This document shows, piece after piece, positions 1 to 14,000 of a stretch of 64,000 bases of DNA (positions within the stretch are counted from its first letter, which is position 1; every line of letters starts with the position of its first letter). The stretch covers positions 16,073,035-16,137,034 of the forward strand of contig NC_064772.1 in assembly GCF_011397635.1 (NCBI RefSeq), written 5' to 3'. The notes below the pieces were generated by a model. It was not told the origin of the DNA. It did no database searches and was given only the letters and a program-made list of their open reading frames with translations. Source of the stretch: Epinephelus fuscoguttatus. Its lineage: Eukaryota > Chordata > Actinopteri > Perciformes > Serranidae. The position numbers and the translations under genes were made by a program.

Positions 1-1956
1 TCACTTCTAGTAAAATGTAAAGACATTCAGTTGCTTTTTTGGAATGAGGCATAAAAACTGCACTGAAGAAAAATTTATCTTTATGTAGTCTTTACATCAA
101 GTCTCTTGAAATCAGCAAAACCACTGTGAGGAGCACTGAGCACAAAATGTCCGTGTGGTGGCCTGTAACTAATGGTGTGATAGAAGGTAAAATATAAGGA
201 GAAAAACTAGAAGTGTGGAGTCTGTGCAGGACAGTCCTTGGGTCTGTCATGTCAGCATATTTGGGACTCAAATCTGATTCAGCATCTGAACTCGTTTGAA
301 GGGTAACTTTGGTATTTTTCAACCTGGACCCTTTCCCCCATGTTTTTATGTCTATAGGAACACTTTTTAAAAAATACTGGTCCAGTATTGAGCGACAATG
401 TTGCAGCTGTGAAACAGGCTGCAATGTAAGCATTTGGGCAAATGTGCATCGTCAATTTAAAGTGTTTGTTTTTGCCACTGACAGGCTCTAATTGTTATTT
501 CAAGTCGCTGGCAACATTCTTGAAAGGATCCCCACACAGGCAGACCATTGTTTAAGAGTAAGATCCTTTTATTTTTAACCAGAAACAGCTCTGACATTAC
601 TATCGCCAAAGACACCTAACTTAAAGTCGCTAAAAACAAAAATATTACTCAGAAATCGTCTTGGTTCGTCTTTCTGCTGCTCCAATAGTCACCATCTCTG
701 GTTTGGTTGAAATAAACCCTGAAGTCACCCAGTTGGATTTGAAAATACACTGGCTCCATGCAAGCTAAAATTACTGTTTGTTTAAATGGAGTCTGGTGGG
801 TTTGGCAATAGCAATTTTGGGGGTGTTTCTGGTGAAACAAAAAGGCTCTTACTTTCTAACAAAAGAGGTCTATCTCTGTAGGGATGCTGTCAGATACTTA
901 TAATAACAATCTGAGCCTGTCAATGGCAAAACAACTGCTGTTTGTGCACGTATATTGACCGTGTGAGCATGCCCCGAGGCTTAACATTGCAGCATTGCAG
1001 AGCCCTCTCATTCAAGACTGGATCAATTTCAAAAATTGTAGTTGCCATTAATCACTTAGACACAAAATATGGGAAAATATGGTCTAGGTTGAAAGCTACT
1101 GAAGTAAACCTTTGACCCCTTTCTCTCGGGCTGCAGACTGAAATAGTCTATCAGATAGAGATCAGGTTCAGAGCTGTCAGGCAGACCAGTAATCCTCCTG
1201 GTTACATATCTTTAATAATCCCTCTCAGGTCCACAAGTTCTGAAACTGACCTCACCCCAAAATTCCTTAAGGTTTTACCAGGGAAGAGTTTTCAGAAAGT
1301 GCAGCACAACTCGGCACAATGGCCGTGTTTCAAACAAAGCTTTCTTTCCGCAGTGCAGCCCACTCCTACCCACCCACAAACTCAATCAGCAGAGGTTTAC
1401 TACTGAAGCCTTGGCTCACCACCAGCAGAAAGAACAAAAGATATCCCATGGCTGAAAACACTTTCTGGCAAACCATTACACCAGAGAACTCACTCTGAAG
1501 AAGCACCTGCTGTTGAGATATGAACTATTCTTATGAGGAGTGATTGAGTATTAAAGCTGATGCATTAAATTCATACCAACAATTATACCCTTTAAATAAG
1601 GCAGAATTCAGCTTTTATTAAGTTGGGTTCAATGAGAGACTGGCTGCATACAAAGGAGGCAAAGAAAACACTCTGAGGCCTTTCAAAATCATCCGTGCCA
1701 GGCTCAGTCAACTTTAATTTCTCATTTCAAGGGGAAATTTACAACTACTGCACTTAACTCGGCACTCATTCACTTCTTCCTCCTAGATATATTAAGTGTT
1801 GTTCCCAAATAATTTTATTTTATTATGGAACCAGAAGCCTATTGATCATTGATGAACACAAATGAAATAAGGTTATTCAGACTTTTTGGCAGATGAAGAC
1901 TGATGTTTGTGAGTAGATCCTGAGGTTTTTGACTTTTTTTTTTTTTTGGCCTCATT
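1..1956. other. 3' flank of NFX1, no recognisable gene
   Basis: No exon of a known protein, RNA gene or clear transposon is visible here. The open frames (the largest 113 codons at 92-433, minus strand) show no recognisable domain and no flanking splice signals. The part nearest 1956 is expected to be the NFX1 3' untranslated region. Possible minus-strand AATAAA signals (TTTATT on the plus strand) occur at 1814-1824, 1614-1619 and 568-573, so the end of the transcript cannot be fixed from sequence alone. Confidence 0.6.
1814..1824 (-). promoter_or_regulatory. candidate polyadenylation signal of NFX1 (two overlapping AATAAA)
   Basis: On the minus strand two overlapping AATAAA hexamers lie about 135 nt downstream of the NFX1 stop codon. 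They are the first canonical signals after the stop. Further hexamers lie at 1614-1619 and 568-573, so a longer 3' UTR is equally possible. Confidence 0.4.
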
Positions 1957-2032
1957 TTAGTCCTGGACATCGAAATAATCTATCATAGGCTCTTCTTTAG
2001 CAATCTTCGACCAGGCGCCTCCACTGACGGCC
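1957..2032 (-). CDS. nfx1: NFX1 coding exon 23 (last)
   Basis: 76 nt, residues 1071-1095 and the stop codon TAA at 1959-1957. Ends [13 protein letters not shown], matching human [12 protein letters not shown], so the C-terminus is certain. Acceptor CTCTCAG. Confidence 0.95.
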
Positions 2033-5000
2033 CTGAGAGGAGAATCAAGAAGAAAATGAGTCATAAGCAGGCAGTAAAATCTGAAAAATTCATGAGACAG
2101 ACTGAAAACTAACGGCTGCATAATACATCCTTATTCATGTTAGAGGTTCAATCGTAGCTGTTTAAAGACACTGTTGACATTTGGCACATTGTGATGATTT
2201 GGTTTGTGGCCCTTTGGTTACAGAACAACCTCTTAAAAAGGAATAGTTCGGAGGTGCATATCCATAGTCAGTTGTTGGTTGGCACATCCCCAGTTTGGAC
2301 AAAATATTTTGGCCACCTAAAAAAGATCAATGTAAGTTTCAGTGTACACTACATTTACAATATTTTTCACTGCTTTACCTTGCAGTCAGACAGCCCTTTC
2401 TGACGGGGAACTGAAGCCGTTATATCTATCCTCATAGCCACCAGACTTCATGGATAAAAACAGTAATTTTAACCTTGCAGAACATGTGGAGTTGCTGGTC
2501 TACTGCTGCTGTGATCAGTTAGTTTGTTAGTAACTTTAAATACCAAAGTCACAGAAAACTAACCAATAAAGGCAGTGGTAGACCAGTAACTCCCACGTTC
2601 TGTGAAGTAAAATTACTGTTTTGTCAATAGAGTTAAGCTTTGAAGTGAGCATAACTAAGTTTCGGCTGTCTGACGGCAAAGTAAAGCACCAAAAATATTC
2701 TAAGTATAGTGAACACTTGAACTGATAATAAGGGTTTTCGGAAGGAACTTTTTCATAGTCCTAAGAAACCCTGTTTTGGTTGTGTCCGCACCGAAAGAAC
2801 TAGGAGATCATAGTGATCATAATTCTTAGTATGCCATGTTGAAGGACTTTTTTTTTAGCTCCTATTTCAGAGTAGGTACTCAACCAGCACAAGAGGAACC
2901 TTGAGGGTCCAGACGTCGTAAGTGTATGTTAGATGGTTGAACACCAGTGGCAACTACCATTTTTAAAAACCCTTCAGCCTTGTAAACAACAGACAACACA
3001 AAAAAGTGACATTGCTATACCAACCACCGGCTGGCTTACAGTACGCCACTCCAGAGTTCCTATTAGTGGTGCGATTGAAACAGAACGAAAAAACCTTAAT
3101 TGTAGCTCTTGGGAGAGATCCCCAGTACGCAGCTCCTATCAGGGATTCCCCAGGACTGTTTGGTCCAAAAACACCAATTGATTTTTTTAAGTAGACATAA
3201 TTTTATGGTGGCTTAAATTTGTTTTGTTGCTGGCCCCGTTCATAGCAATACACTGCTTAACTTCAGTGGCGGTATACCTGTCTGCTACTCCAAACTGGGG
3301 GTGTGCCAACCGCCATCTACTGTAGATAATGCACTGACTATGGATAAGTAACCCCTACAACCCAAACTATCCCGTTAACCACAGAGGAAGACTTACTTGC
3401 TGCTATGCTGTTTGATGTGAGCGATGGGAGGAGGGGCCCTCACAGCCATCTCTCGCTCTATCAGTGATGTCAGGGTTGAGTTTGGACACGCTGCCTTCCC
3501 CCTAGGAAGAAAAGCAATCTTTTTAAAATCCACAATCAACACTGTCTTTTGTTACAAAGTTATCCAGGCTGCGTGTGTGTTACTGATTGAACAAAGTCTT
3601 ACTTGTGGGCTGTGATGACCACGTTGCGTTTGGGCTCGTTGTCGTAGCTCACGCTCTCCACAGTATAAACCTCGGCCAGCTCGTGGATGATCTTCCGGTG
3701 TTCTCTGTTCATGGGTGGGAAACGGTGGGTTCTCTTTGGTTGTTTTCCCTGCAGACATCAGTTTAGCATGTCCATTAGGATTTATACTGAAAAAGCATCT
3801 CAAAGCCTCACTGATCTGCTTCCCGCTGCCCTCCAGTGACACATGATACATGTCGGAAACTAGCAGAGTTGTGTTGCTATCACTCAACTACATCTACATT
3901 CTGTTTTCAAATAAACTGGGAGGTCAGGACCACTGGATGCAGTCTGAAGGGTTGTGAGATGATTAACAGGATAGGAAAGTTGAAAAATCATTTCCATAAA
4001 CAAAACCTCATGATATTTTTTCCAGACTTTCTAAGAAGTTGTTACTCATTCCTTGTGAATCCCACGATTATTTTACCATTCTGACCCCAAAAAAGGTCCA
4101 GGCTGCGTTTCATGAGTTGTCCAGTAGTTTCAGTTGAGGGAAATTTTAATGCTACAACATACAGTACAATAATATTTACTGTTATCGTCTCACATCGATC
4201 ACAGGCCCTGAATTGAATCAAATCGAAATTGTGTTGTGGCAGACTTTGTGATACAAGCAAATATTGTTTTGTTGTCCTAAGAATTGATATAAAATTGTAT
4301 TTTGATTAAACTTGAGAATAACATCCCTAATATTTTCTGTTAATTGTGCATGTCATCTATCAGTCGAAATATAAGCAATTTCGTTGGTTGAACTGGTTGA
4401 GAAATGGTCACAGATTTCCAGAATCGCAGCCGTACAAATGAAGATGTTTCAAACCCACAGAGAGTTTATGACAACATAATGGCTTCAATACAAAAAATAC
4501 AAAAAAGGGTTTGCTCTGAAAAAGATATAGATCTTTGGGCACACTTCATTTATAATTCAGCAGAAAGTAACACACAATGCTTTGTAGCAACTGGATAGGT
4601 GGGAAATTAGGTGGGAAGAATATGACTACTACTGCTCACTTGAAGGCGCACCACTCTGCTTTTTATGCCATGTTAAGTTCGCTAACTTTAATGTTAAATA
4701 ATAAGTTCTAAGGTAGCTAATTATAACTTTTCGTTGGACTAAAAAAGACTAACTGTGAGTAAAACTGATTTCATCTAATGACAAAGAATAAATCTAAAAT
4801 AGCTGCCAAAATTAACACTGCACCCTGCATCAGTGTCCAGTCTCACCGATGCTCTTGTGGCTGCATAAAAACAAATCCCTGAATCCAGGTTCCAAAATCT
4901 GAAACCAGCCTTCACAGAGGAGGAGTGGAGGAGCAGCAGATTAACGCCCATGGTTTTGATATGAGACATTCATTAATCACCTATGGGCATAATGTGTGGA

Positions 5001-8000
5001 TGTCCACTTTTGGCCACGTGGTGTATGTGTGGCCTGTTTTCTGTGGCCTGTTCGACCTGATGTTTTATAGTTGCGTAGTACACACGGAGAGGTTGGGAAA
5101 ACAACAACTGGCATCAAACTGATCCGCTCTCTCTGCCAGAAGCTAGTTAGAAAGTACTACGGCAACATTTGGATAGAGAATAAAATTTAACAACATTGCT
5201 TTTGGGAAAGTGGAAGCCCACACAAGAAGGCCAAGGGCAGAATATTAAGTCCGTAAAGGCAGCACAGTATGTAGTAAATTTAAGATGTGAGAAAAATATA
5301 ATCAAACCTTTGACAGGCAGACTGAGGCAGAAAAGCTTTGCCACCATGATTCACTGTTCCAAAAAGAGACTCAGCTCCTCATAAACAATACATTTTTACA
5401 TCTGGCAAAACACCAAAGCAACAGTGACCTTGACAGCCTCACTCCTGTTAGCCTCGATGCATCCAACAAAGCCGAAACAAGAACACGGAGACTATTTTGC
5501 TAACTGCCCCATGAGGTACCTGCTAATTTCGTCTGGCTTAGAAACTGTTACTAAAGAGGCTTCGCCGTCCTGTCAGAAATCTACAAGCAACCACAGCTGG
5601 TTCCTTCCTGCAGGTCCACTGGAGATTTAACCGAGCTCAAAAATAGCTGAATATACAACAACTGGGTCAGAAAATAATGGTGCAAGTTGTGGGCTGTGGT
5701 CCATACATTGTCACAGTTAAAAGTGGGCAGTCTAATAAGGTAGAGTCTGGCCATTATTTCTTTTTTATTGACACTAGATCTAAGCAGCCCATATAAGTGT
5801 TAACAGTTAACAGCGTAATAGTATAAATACCGAGGAACAGTAATAGACAATAAGTTAGGTTTGGTCTGAATACAGACATTTTGAAGTGGTTGTAATGATT
5901 ATGGTATTGCAGCCCATTGACCAAAATAAAATGTTCGTGTCTGCAAAACCACAGATATGTTACATTTCTATGTCTCATACATATCATATCAACATTTCTA
6001 AAGTGACTTAGCTCAGATAACACACATATGAGCCAAGGTTCTCATTCAGAGGAGGAGGGAATGGTCGATGGCATTAGACTAAGCAGCAGACAGCAGCAGA
6101 CTACTGTGTAACCATTTTTGTGCGACCAATATTTGTATTTTTAACAAGACGTCCAGACATTTCCATCCCTGCTTATGTCGACCAAACGGAGTATTTTAAG
6201 CCAAAACATTTTTTCTAACCCTCATCAAGTGGTTTTTATGCCTAAACATAACCACTCGGCAACCACAAAGTAATCGCAACATAAAACTGTAACAGTGAAA
6301 CATGAAAAAATGTAAAGTTTGAACATATCCACAACATATGGAACAAGGGCTGGGGGTGATATCAGTTCACAATAACGCTATTATCGCGATAGCTATAGGA
6401 AATTTAACTTCAGTCAAATTTATCTTCAAGTCAATTTATTGCGCATTTTGTCGTTTTTTTTTTGGCTAATGAATTACACTTAAAATACAAAAGCAGTTAC
6501 ACTAAATGGATGGTGAAAAACCAACCAGATGGCGCTGGGGGAGGGAGAAAAGCAAGAACCCGCCGCCTAGCTTCTTGTTGTGATAGGAGTTCAAAAGCTT
6601 TTTCCTGATGGTGCACTGGCTACCTTATAGTGTTGTATGCCTGGGACATGCAATCAATTCCTTGGGCACAATAAAGTATCCTTTGTCATTATGTAAATGC
6701 AAAATCAGTCAGATGTTTCAGTATAAAAATGTTCGGGACAGGAGTTAAGGTTATCAAACATTTCATCACCTCTTCTTCAGTTATTGGGAGCAGTGGGCTC
6801 CCAGCACAGCCACCAGAGGGAGCAGCAGAGGTCACCCAAGCTGCCATTACCATACCGACACAAGGGATTCCTTGTATCATCTTACCTTATTAGCAAGCTC
6901 AACAAGATTCCTGATCTCCTCTTCTACCTCGGAGACGAATTTCAGGTCTTTTCTAAAAGAGAGGCGAATGGAGAGTTGTTAGTGTGTTGTGTGGACACAC
7001 TGTTTGCACAGACAAAATTACCTTATGCAAATTATAGACGGCAATAAACAGAACTATGATAGGCAGACCTGGCATCCTCTTTGAGGCTGTCGCTGTATAC
7101 AGAAGTAGAGCGAACGTTGAAGGGGTCAGAGGATGGGTCTATTTGCAACGCCTCCGCCAAACGTCTGTTTCTCTCCAAAGTAGCACAATCTTGATCACAT
7201 TCAAGTCTGAGAAAACAAACCAGCTCATTTAAACAAACACTCAAGCAGATTTCGCATTAAATCATGAAGCTGAATGTGAATCACACCTCATTTGCTTCAA
7301 CTTGCTGCACTAAAATTATTCTGATTAAAATGGGTAAATCTGAGTGGCTGCTGCAGCTGCTGTAATCCATTAAAATGCATTACCTTTGATTGATGTATTT
7401 AAATATTAATGTACAAACAAAAAAGTAATCACTCATAGTGAGCAGGAAATCCATTTCTTCTATGCAGGAGTACATTTAAATAATGTTTCATTATTGATTT
7501 AAGGAAACTGTTTTGTGCCCATACTAAAATCACTGCAGAGAACAGCCTCTCATGCCTCGTGTCCTAAATCATTTTGTGTGTGTCACTTTCAAAAAACACT
7601 TTACATCAGCAGCTTAGCCCTGACTCTTAGTCATCGATTCGCTTCGTTACTGCACCTGGTCTGTTTCAGCTCCTTCTTAGTGAGGAGTGGGCCGATGTCC
7701 ATTGAGTCACCGAGCTGCATGTCAGACAGTTTGCTGGCCATGGCGATGGCTGCATACCTGCAGTACAGAGGTTTAGGGGATGTTTCAAACACTTCGTATA
7801 TACAATTAAAACAGCTAAATACAAGGCTGGGGTGATTGACAAGATTATAGTTCAACATGACATATTGTTCCTCGCATGTCCACGAAAAGACAATATTCAA
7901 TTACAAGTGTTATGAATTACTACATTTAGTCTCCCTTTTTCTCTGGGTTTCTCTATGCTTCCCCACATACGTATAGCCTATTAAAAAAAAGAAGAAAGAA

Positions 8001-11000
8001 ACAACATGCTAGCTTATGTCTGACACTGTAACGTTAGCCCATGCTGCTTTCACAACAGCGTGGCAGCTGCGTTATCGCCTAGTTGCCTTTGAAGTGCAGC
8101 AGATAAGACGTCTGCTTATTAGAACACAGTCCATAAATATTTATATCTTTGTCCATCTCTCTCTTTAGTGTTTTTTGGATGGTAATTTTGTATACTGTTT
8201 TACATTACTGCTTGAAGCCATATGTCTGTAGGGAAATTTCAATCTCGCCCAACTCTACTGAACAATAGTTAAACTGACCTCTGATATGAAGTGGCTGCCT
8301 CTGCGCAGACCACCGTTTCCTTTCTTCGCCCACAATCACACTGCACAGCCACCTGTGAAAAGTATGAAAGACAATGTTAAACATATGAGTGAACAGATTT
8401 GAGTCTGGTGCCAAAAGGCTTTTGTAAGCAGACAAATTATGTTGGTTTCTTGAGAGTTCGATGCTGCGTGTGTAAGGAATTCCTGCAGCTGTGAAAGGCC
8501 TCATTGTTTGTTGAGCTCTTGTGTTTGGAGGACTGCCACTGAAATGTTATTATTTCACCCAAGTTAAAGATTTTTGACAGCTATGTACTATTACAGCAGA
8601 TTTCATCAACTCGTTATAAACCACATGTAGCTGAAAGAACAGAGAGAATACATAGCTGGACTGTTGAACATAAACTTCAATAATTAGAAGATGTGACACG
8701 TACAATCATTTTTCATCAGGGTAATTTAGTAAGGGTAAGTTATCAAGTTGAGGAGAAATATTTGGATGATGGGAAAATACGCCTACACTCCCCATGAACC
8801 AAAGCCCTCGGTGTAACAACGACCATCTGTACCAAGTTTGTAACCCATATTTTAGCTACTGGGAGCCCAGCTGCTCTCAGTGGCAGTGTGTTGTACCTTG
8901 GCGGTGCAGGTGGTGCGTGGGCAGCTGCTGCCTTTATGACAGGGAGCGGAGCAAGGGTGGCCACAGTCTGGACGAGGTAGCGTGCAGGGCTGCTGGCAGC
9001 TGCCTTCTGCCAAACACTCGCCCCGGTGGCAGATCCGTCTGCAGCGGTGCATTTCACATGGCAGCGCTTTATTACACACCAGGCCGCAAGAGATGTCTTG
9101 CAGATGACATGGAATGTTGCTACGTTGCTGTGGGCCAAAGAAAAAGTGGTTACTTTAATCACATAATAAGAAAAACATGAAAACGAGTTATGCAGACTGT
9201 CAGCTCAGAGGACGTTACCTCGTGCTTTCCCATGCACCACTTCTGAGTAAGGTAAGTGCAAGGTGGACACTTCTCTTCACTGTGGCAGTTGTGAAACACT
9301 AAATGAGAGATAAATGTTAGGATTCTCATTTACAGTTTATAACTGCAGTCTATTTTCAATTACAATTTTGGCTTCCAATGATTATGAAAACAAGATAATT
9401 AAGATTAAATGATTGTTGTGGTACATTTAGTTTCGCAGTGATGCTCGTTTGTGTTTGTCTTGTGTTAAGGCCAAGATACACCAAACTGACATCAAAGAAC
9501 TAGTGGTGACAAAGACCAACTGTGGTGTCACCTCACCCTGCCTTTGTCTCGCCCAAAAGTTGCACTTGAACATACCACAAAGACTAAAGCCCACAGCAAA
9601 CTAGCACATACATTCTGGCTTGTGTGAGAGTAAATAACTAGTCTGTATTCGTCATTCAAAAAGGGAAACAGGAAGACCAACAGGACAGATTCAAGACGCT
9701 GGTTAGCCACTTAGCACATTAACAACAAAACCTTATGTTGAAAGAACACAAGATACTTATAGTGCACTAGTGAACATTAACACAATTACTAAACGTTTCT
9801 ACTAAAGACCCCAGTGGCTAAAAAGATAATCTTATCCAATATAACAACTATGTTTTAATTTTACATCCACTTGACTTGAGCCTTTTGTTTACTTTCCTCA
9901 CTTCCATTTTTCTACTTGTGCACTGAGCTGAACTGCCAATCAGAGTGATTTCACTCACCGACAGGGCCGTCTCCAACCCCGATTCAAAATGCTTAATCGG
10001 CCAAAAAAGTTGAAAAGGGTCAGACAAGAGCCAACTAGTGCTGGCGGTGAGACACACCAAAATTAGGGTGACAGACACTGACCAATTGCCAACCGTTAGC
10101 CCGGCGTACCAGGGCCCTTATAAATCCAGTGCCTTCAGTGTTGCCAACTTGGTGACTTTCTTGCTAGGTTTAGTGACTTTTCAACCCTCTTATGACTTAA
10201 TTTCTAAAAAAGCAACTAGCAACAAATTTATCAAAATTTAGCGAGACTTTCCCTTTCCTCTTGTGCCGTGTTCATAACTATAAACAAGAAAATCCACTGA
10301 TAAAAAGACAATTGTTTAAAAAAAGTTCAATAAATTAATGTTTCCAATATCAGCGAGTAATCACGTTAAATAACCGTGATATCACCATTAACCAAAATAT
10401 TTCTGACACAATTTTTGCCATAAACGAGCAGCCATAACGTTGAATGTTGTTTCATCTCACCTGGGTGGTCACACTCGTGTCTTCTTGTGCATAAGTTTTT
10501 GCACTCTGGTGGCTTTGTGCCGCAGGGGATGGGCGGGTACAAGACAGTGAGCCCGCAGTAACAAGCCAGCTCATCAAAACCTAGGAACAGAAGGAATCAT
10601 GACATCACATAGGATATGAGCTCTGTGACATGGTCACGGCACATTACTGCCAGACATAATACCACAGAGGACAGAAAATGACACAAAGATGATGTAAAGC
10701 CTCAAATTAGTTTTTTTTCTTAAATGGCAGAATAACTCTGTGGTACTTCTGAGTCTTGACTCATAAATACAGTGTTGTTGGACCACATTAAATGCCTGCA
10801 GGACTCACTGGACTGCCAGCAGGGCTCACAGTTTCCACGGTGACAGGGCTCCTGGCAGCGGTGGAGGCCACAGTTGAGCTTGTAGCCGCAGATCAGGGGA
10901 CACTTGTGCTCTACATTCTAGATAGACAGACAGACACCAGTGACACCACCTCCTATTGAATAGCACTGTCCTAATAATTAAACTTTTACTGCTATTTGAA

Positions 11001-14000
11001 TGGATTGCAAGACCTTGAGTTCAATATAAAAGAACTTTGAACACTTTTATCAAATGTGTGCTTTAAGCTGAAATTAAATTTCTGTGTCACCTTAAGATGT
11101 GTATCTAGCCTCTTTGTGTCTAATGTATTGTATTGCAGGACCTCTGTTTAAGCTGACATACCACTGAATGGCATTTGACGTCACATCATCGTACAGTGTT
11201 ACTCAGACCATGTGTTCAGTGGTTGAAAACCTTTTTATATTATTACACAAAATATCACAAGTTAAACTACACAACACCAGCATAATCTGAGCTCTTTTGT
11301 CACTTTTAACATCAATTTGTTTAACTGTATTGAGAGTTTGGAGAGTATAAACTACGCAACATTAATACAGAGTCATAGAATACTCACCACACAACACAGC
11401 TCACCGCACTTGTGTCGACCACAGGAGCGCTTCTTGTTGCAGCGCTTCTCACAAGTGAAGACAAGCTCATCTGGAAAAAAAAGGGGCAGAAGAGAAATAC
11501 CAGATAATGCAGGAAGGTGGCAATCCCGCATTTGCTTAATAGCATTTGAACTTGTTTGAATCTCACCTTCTTTTTGGATCGTTTTACACGGGACCTCCTG
11601 AAAAACAAAGGTCAGTTTTAACTCTTTGGTGTCATCAACACAGCACAGCAAATGAGAGCAGCACTAACACTGAAGACGAAAGTTCTGCTGGTGTTTCTGC
11701 CTACCTTGGTCTTGGAGCCACATCTGCATCTGATAGTGGAGGTCAGGGAGCAGGGCCCGCAGCTGTCCTCATGGCACAACTTCTCACACAGATGGATGGT
11801 GTCTGAAACAACATGAGTCCATTAAGAACAGTGCTTGCAAGCTCAACATAATGCATATCCTGTCTGAACACACAAAATAAAATTGCTGTCTCAGGACTGA
11901 AAACAGATGGATAATGGTGGAGGAAAAATAAAATGGATGCTACATAAGTTTCATTTCTTAGGGAATTTCTTTAGCTCTAGTTTAAGGAGATTCATGGGAT
12001 GCATACAACATGTTACAAGATATCCAGAAGTAATGCCAACATCAAAAACACAGCACAGCAGTGTGCATCCAAGAGGAAGCTACAAAAATCACGGACACAG
12101 CATCAAAACAAAAAAGCCCCACAAATATAGCGAGGCTATAACGCCAAGCAGACAAAGCTCATTCCAAAACAAGAGTGACTCTTGGGTTGGCTTTCACTTT
12201 TGCTTTCGCTGGTGAGCACTGAAGGAGAAGATGGGGATGAAAAGTGACAGAGTTGGCCTCTTTTCTGTTGCAGTTAGCTTAGTTAGCTTGCTATGTATCT
12301 GCTTTTCCATTACCACAAATGTAAGGTTCCTCTAACAGTAGCTGCTGAAAGCATTTCCCTTATGAAAAACCTTTCAGAGCCACAACACGAATTCATATCC
12401 GATACCTGGTCAGTTTCAGATCTTGTGTGAGGATAGCTTCACTTCCCTTGCTTAACCTGTTATGCTACATTATGAGAAATTATTCTGAATCTAGTGAGAG
12501 GGTCTGAGCATGTCGACAGGCAGCTGCAAACTTATGAAAAACACAGGCCTGTTGCTAGTTAAGACACCCTTTGTCCCTCTTCGTTACCGCTGGAGCCACA
12601 GGCCAGGGGTTTGTTGCACGTCTTCCCACAGGAGGGGATGGCATCAGAGCAGCTTCGTCGTTCAGAGTAGCCCAGTTCCATGAGCTTGGCCAGTGGTGTC
12701 TGACCACAAGGACATGTCTTCACCAAGCTTGGGGAGAGTGGGCACGGCTGACACGCGCCACGGTGGCACACCTGCTGGCACCGGTGAGCCTCGCAGTTTA
12801 GCATCCTGAATGGAGAAAACTAAGTGTCAGGCAGAGATGGGAACTGTCTCACTGAAATAAGATTTTTTAATTAATATTATCAGACGTTAGACATCATTAG
12901 TGCTGACTTACTTCCCACATAATTTTTGACAAGAGAAATGTCCCGAACCATCAAATCCATCTCTATCTGTGCCACACAGGACTTCACGAGTGGTAACGCT
13001 GCAGTAGCACACTAAAGAAAAAAAAAACAGACAAGAATTAAATATGCTTAGACAAAGTTGCCAAGATTTAACAAAAAAAAAAAAACACTGCACTGTGTGG
13101 AGCTGTGCTGGCAAAGTGAGACTCACCCTGCTGAACTTGCAGCTGGCAGGGTTGACATGCCCCACTGTGGCACACCTGGGTGCAGGTGTGTTTAGTACAG
13201 TTAAGGAAGGCACCACACGCCTTGTCACACCGGAGAACTGTACCTTGGCCACAGCGCACTGGTTGACTGCAAAGTTATGGTTTTATCAGTATCATGGCAT
13301 CAAGACAACACAGGAAGCAATCTCTTAGAATAACACAAAAACACACACACAAGATACACAGAGAGATGCAAACATTGTTAAAGTGCAGAATACCTTGTCT
13401 TCCCACAGGTACAGGATTTTGTTACAAAGGCAGGACATTGCGGACAAGGTCCAGGGTGACATAAGCTGAAGGGAGACACAGAAAGTATAGTTAAACACAA
13501 ATACCCACATTATTAAAAAATGCATGCAAAATCTGTACTACAGTGTAATTTTTGCTAGTTTTGAAAATCAAGATCATAGTACTTTTTCCCACATATTTTA
13601 CGAATTAACTTTTTGTTCTATGCTGGACTTAAATTCCCACCTACAATATAATCACAGATCTTTAGGGGCAGCTGTGGTTACGTGGATAACATTCCCTCAA
13701 CCTTACTGAAATCAATCTGATTAGAGATTCCAACTTCACTGTTTACATGGATGCTAAATAAGTGATCCGATAAGATGTGCGTTTACATGCCCCAAAGCAT
13801 TTCATCAGAGTATATCTTTTTTGACTAATCAGCAAGTTCACGACTTGGGAATGATCAATTTAAAAAAAAAAACAAAAAAACAAATGTACTGGCAATACTG
13901 TCCCTCAAAGGGCCAACTCATAGCTTTTCCCAAAAATACCTTGACATTACAAGAGACAGACACCATGACTGTCTCCCTGTGATTTTTAAAGCTCACATGT

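Noticed and set aside
8743..9180. Long overlapping open frames on both strands (128 and 139 codons)
   Set aside because: They are alternative frames across NFX1 exon 16 (8897-9127), whose true frame gives the conserved zinc fingers.
12571..13328. Plus-strand frames of 76 and 94 codons
   Set aside because: Antisense shadows of NFX1 exons 7, 8 and 9.
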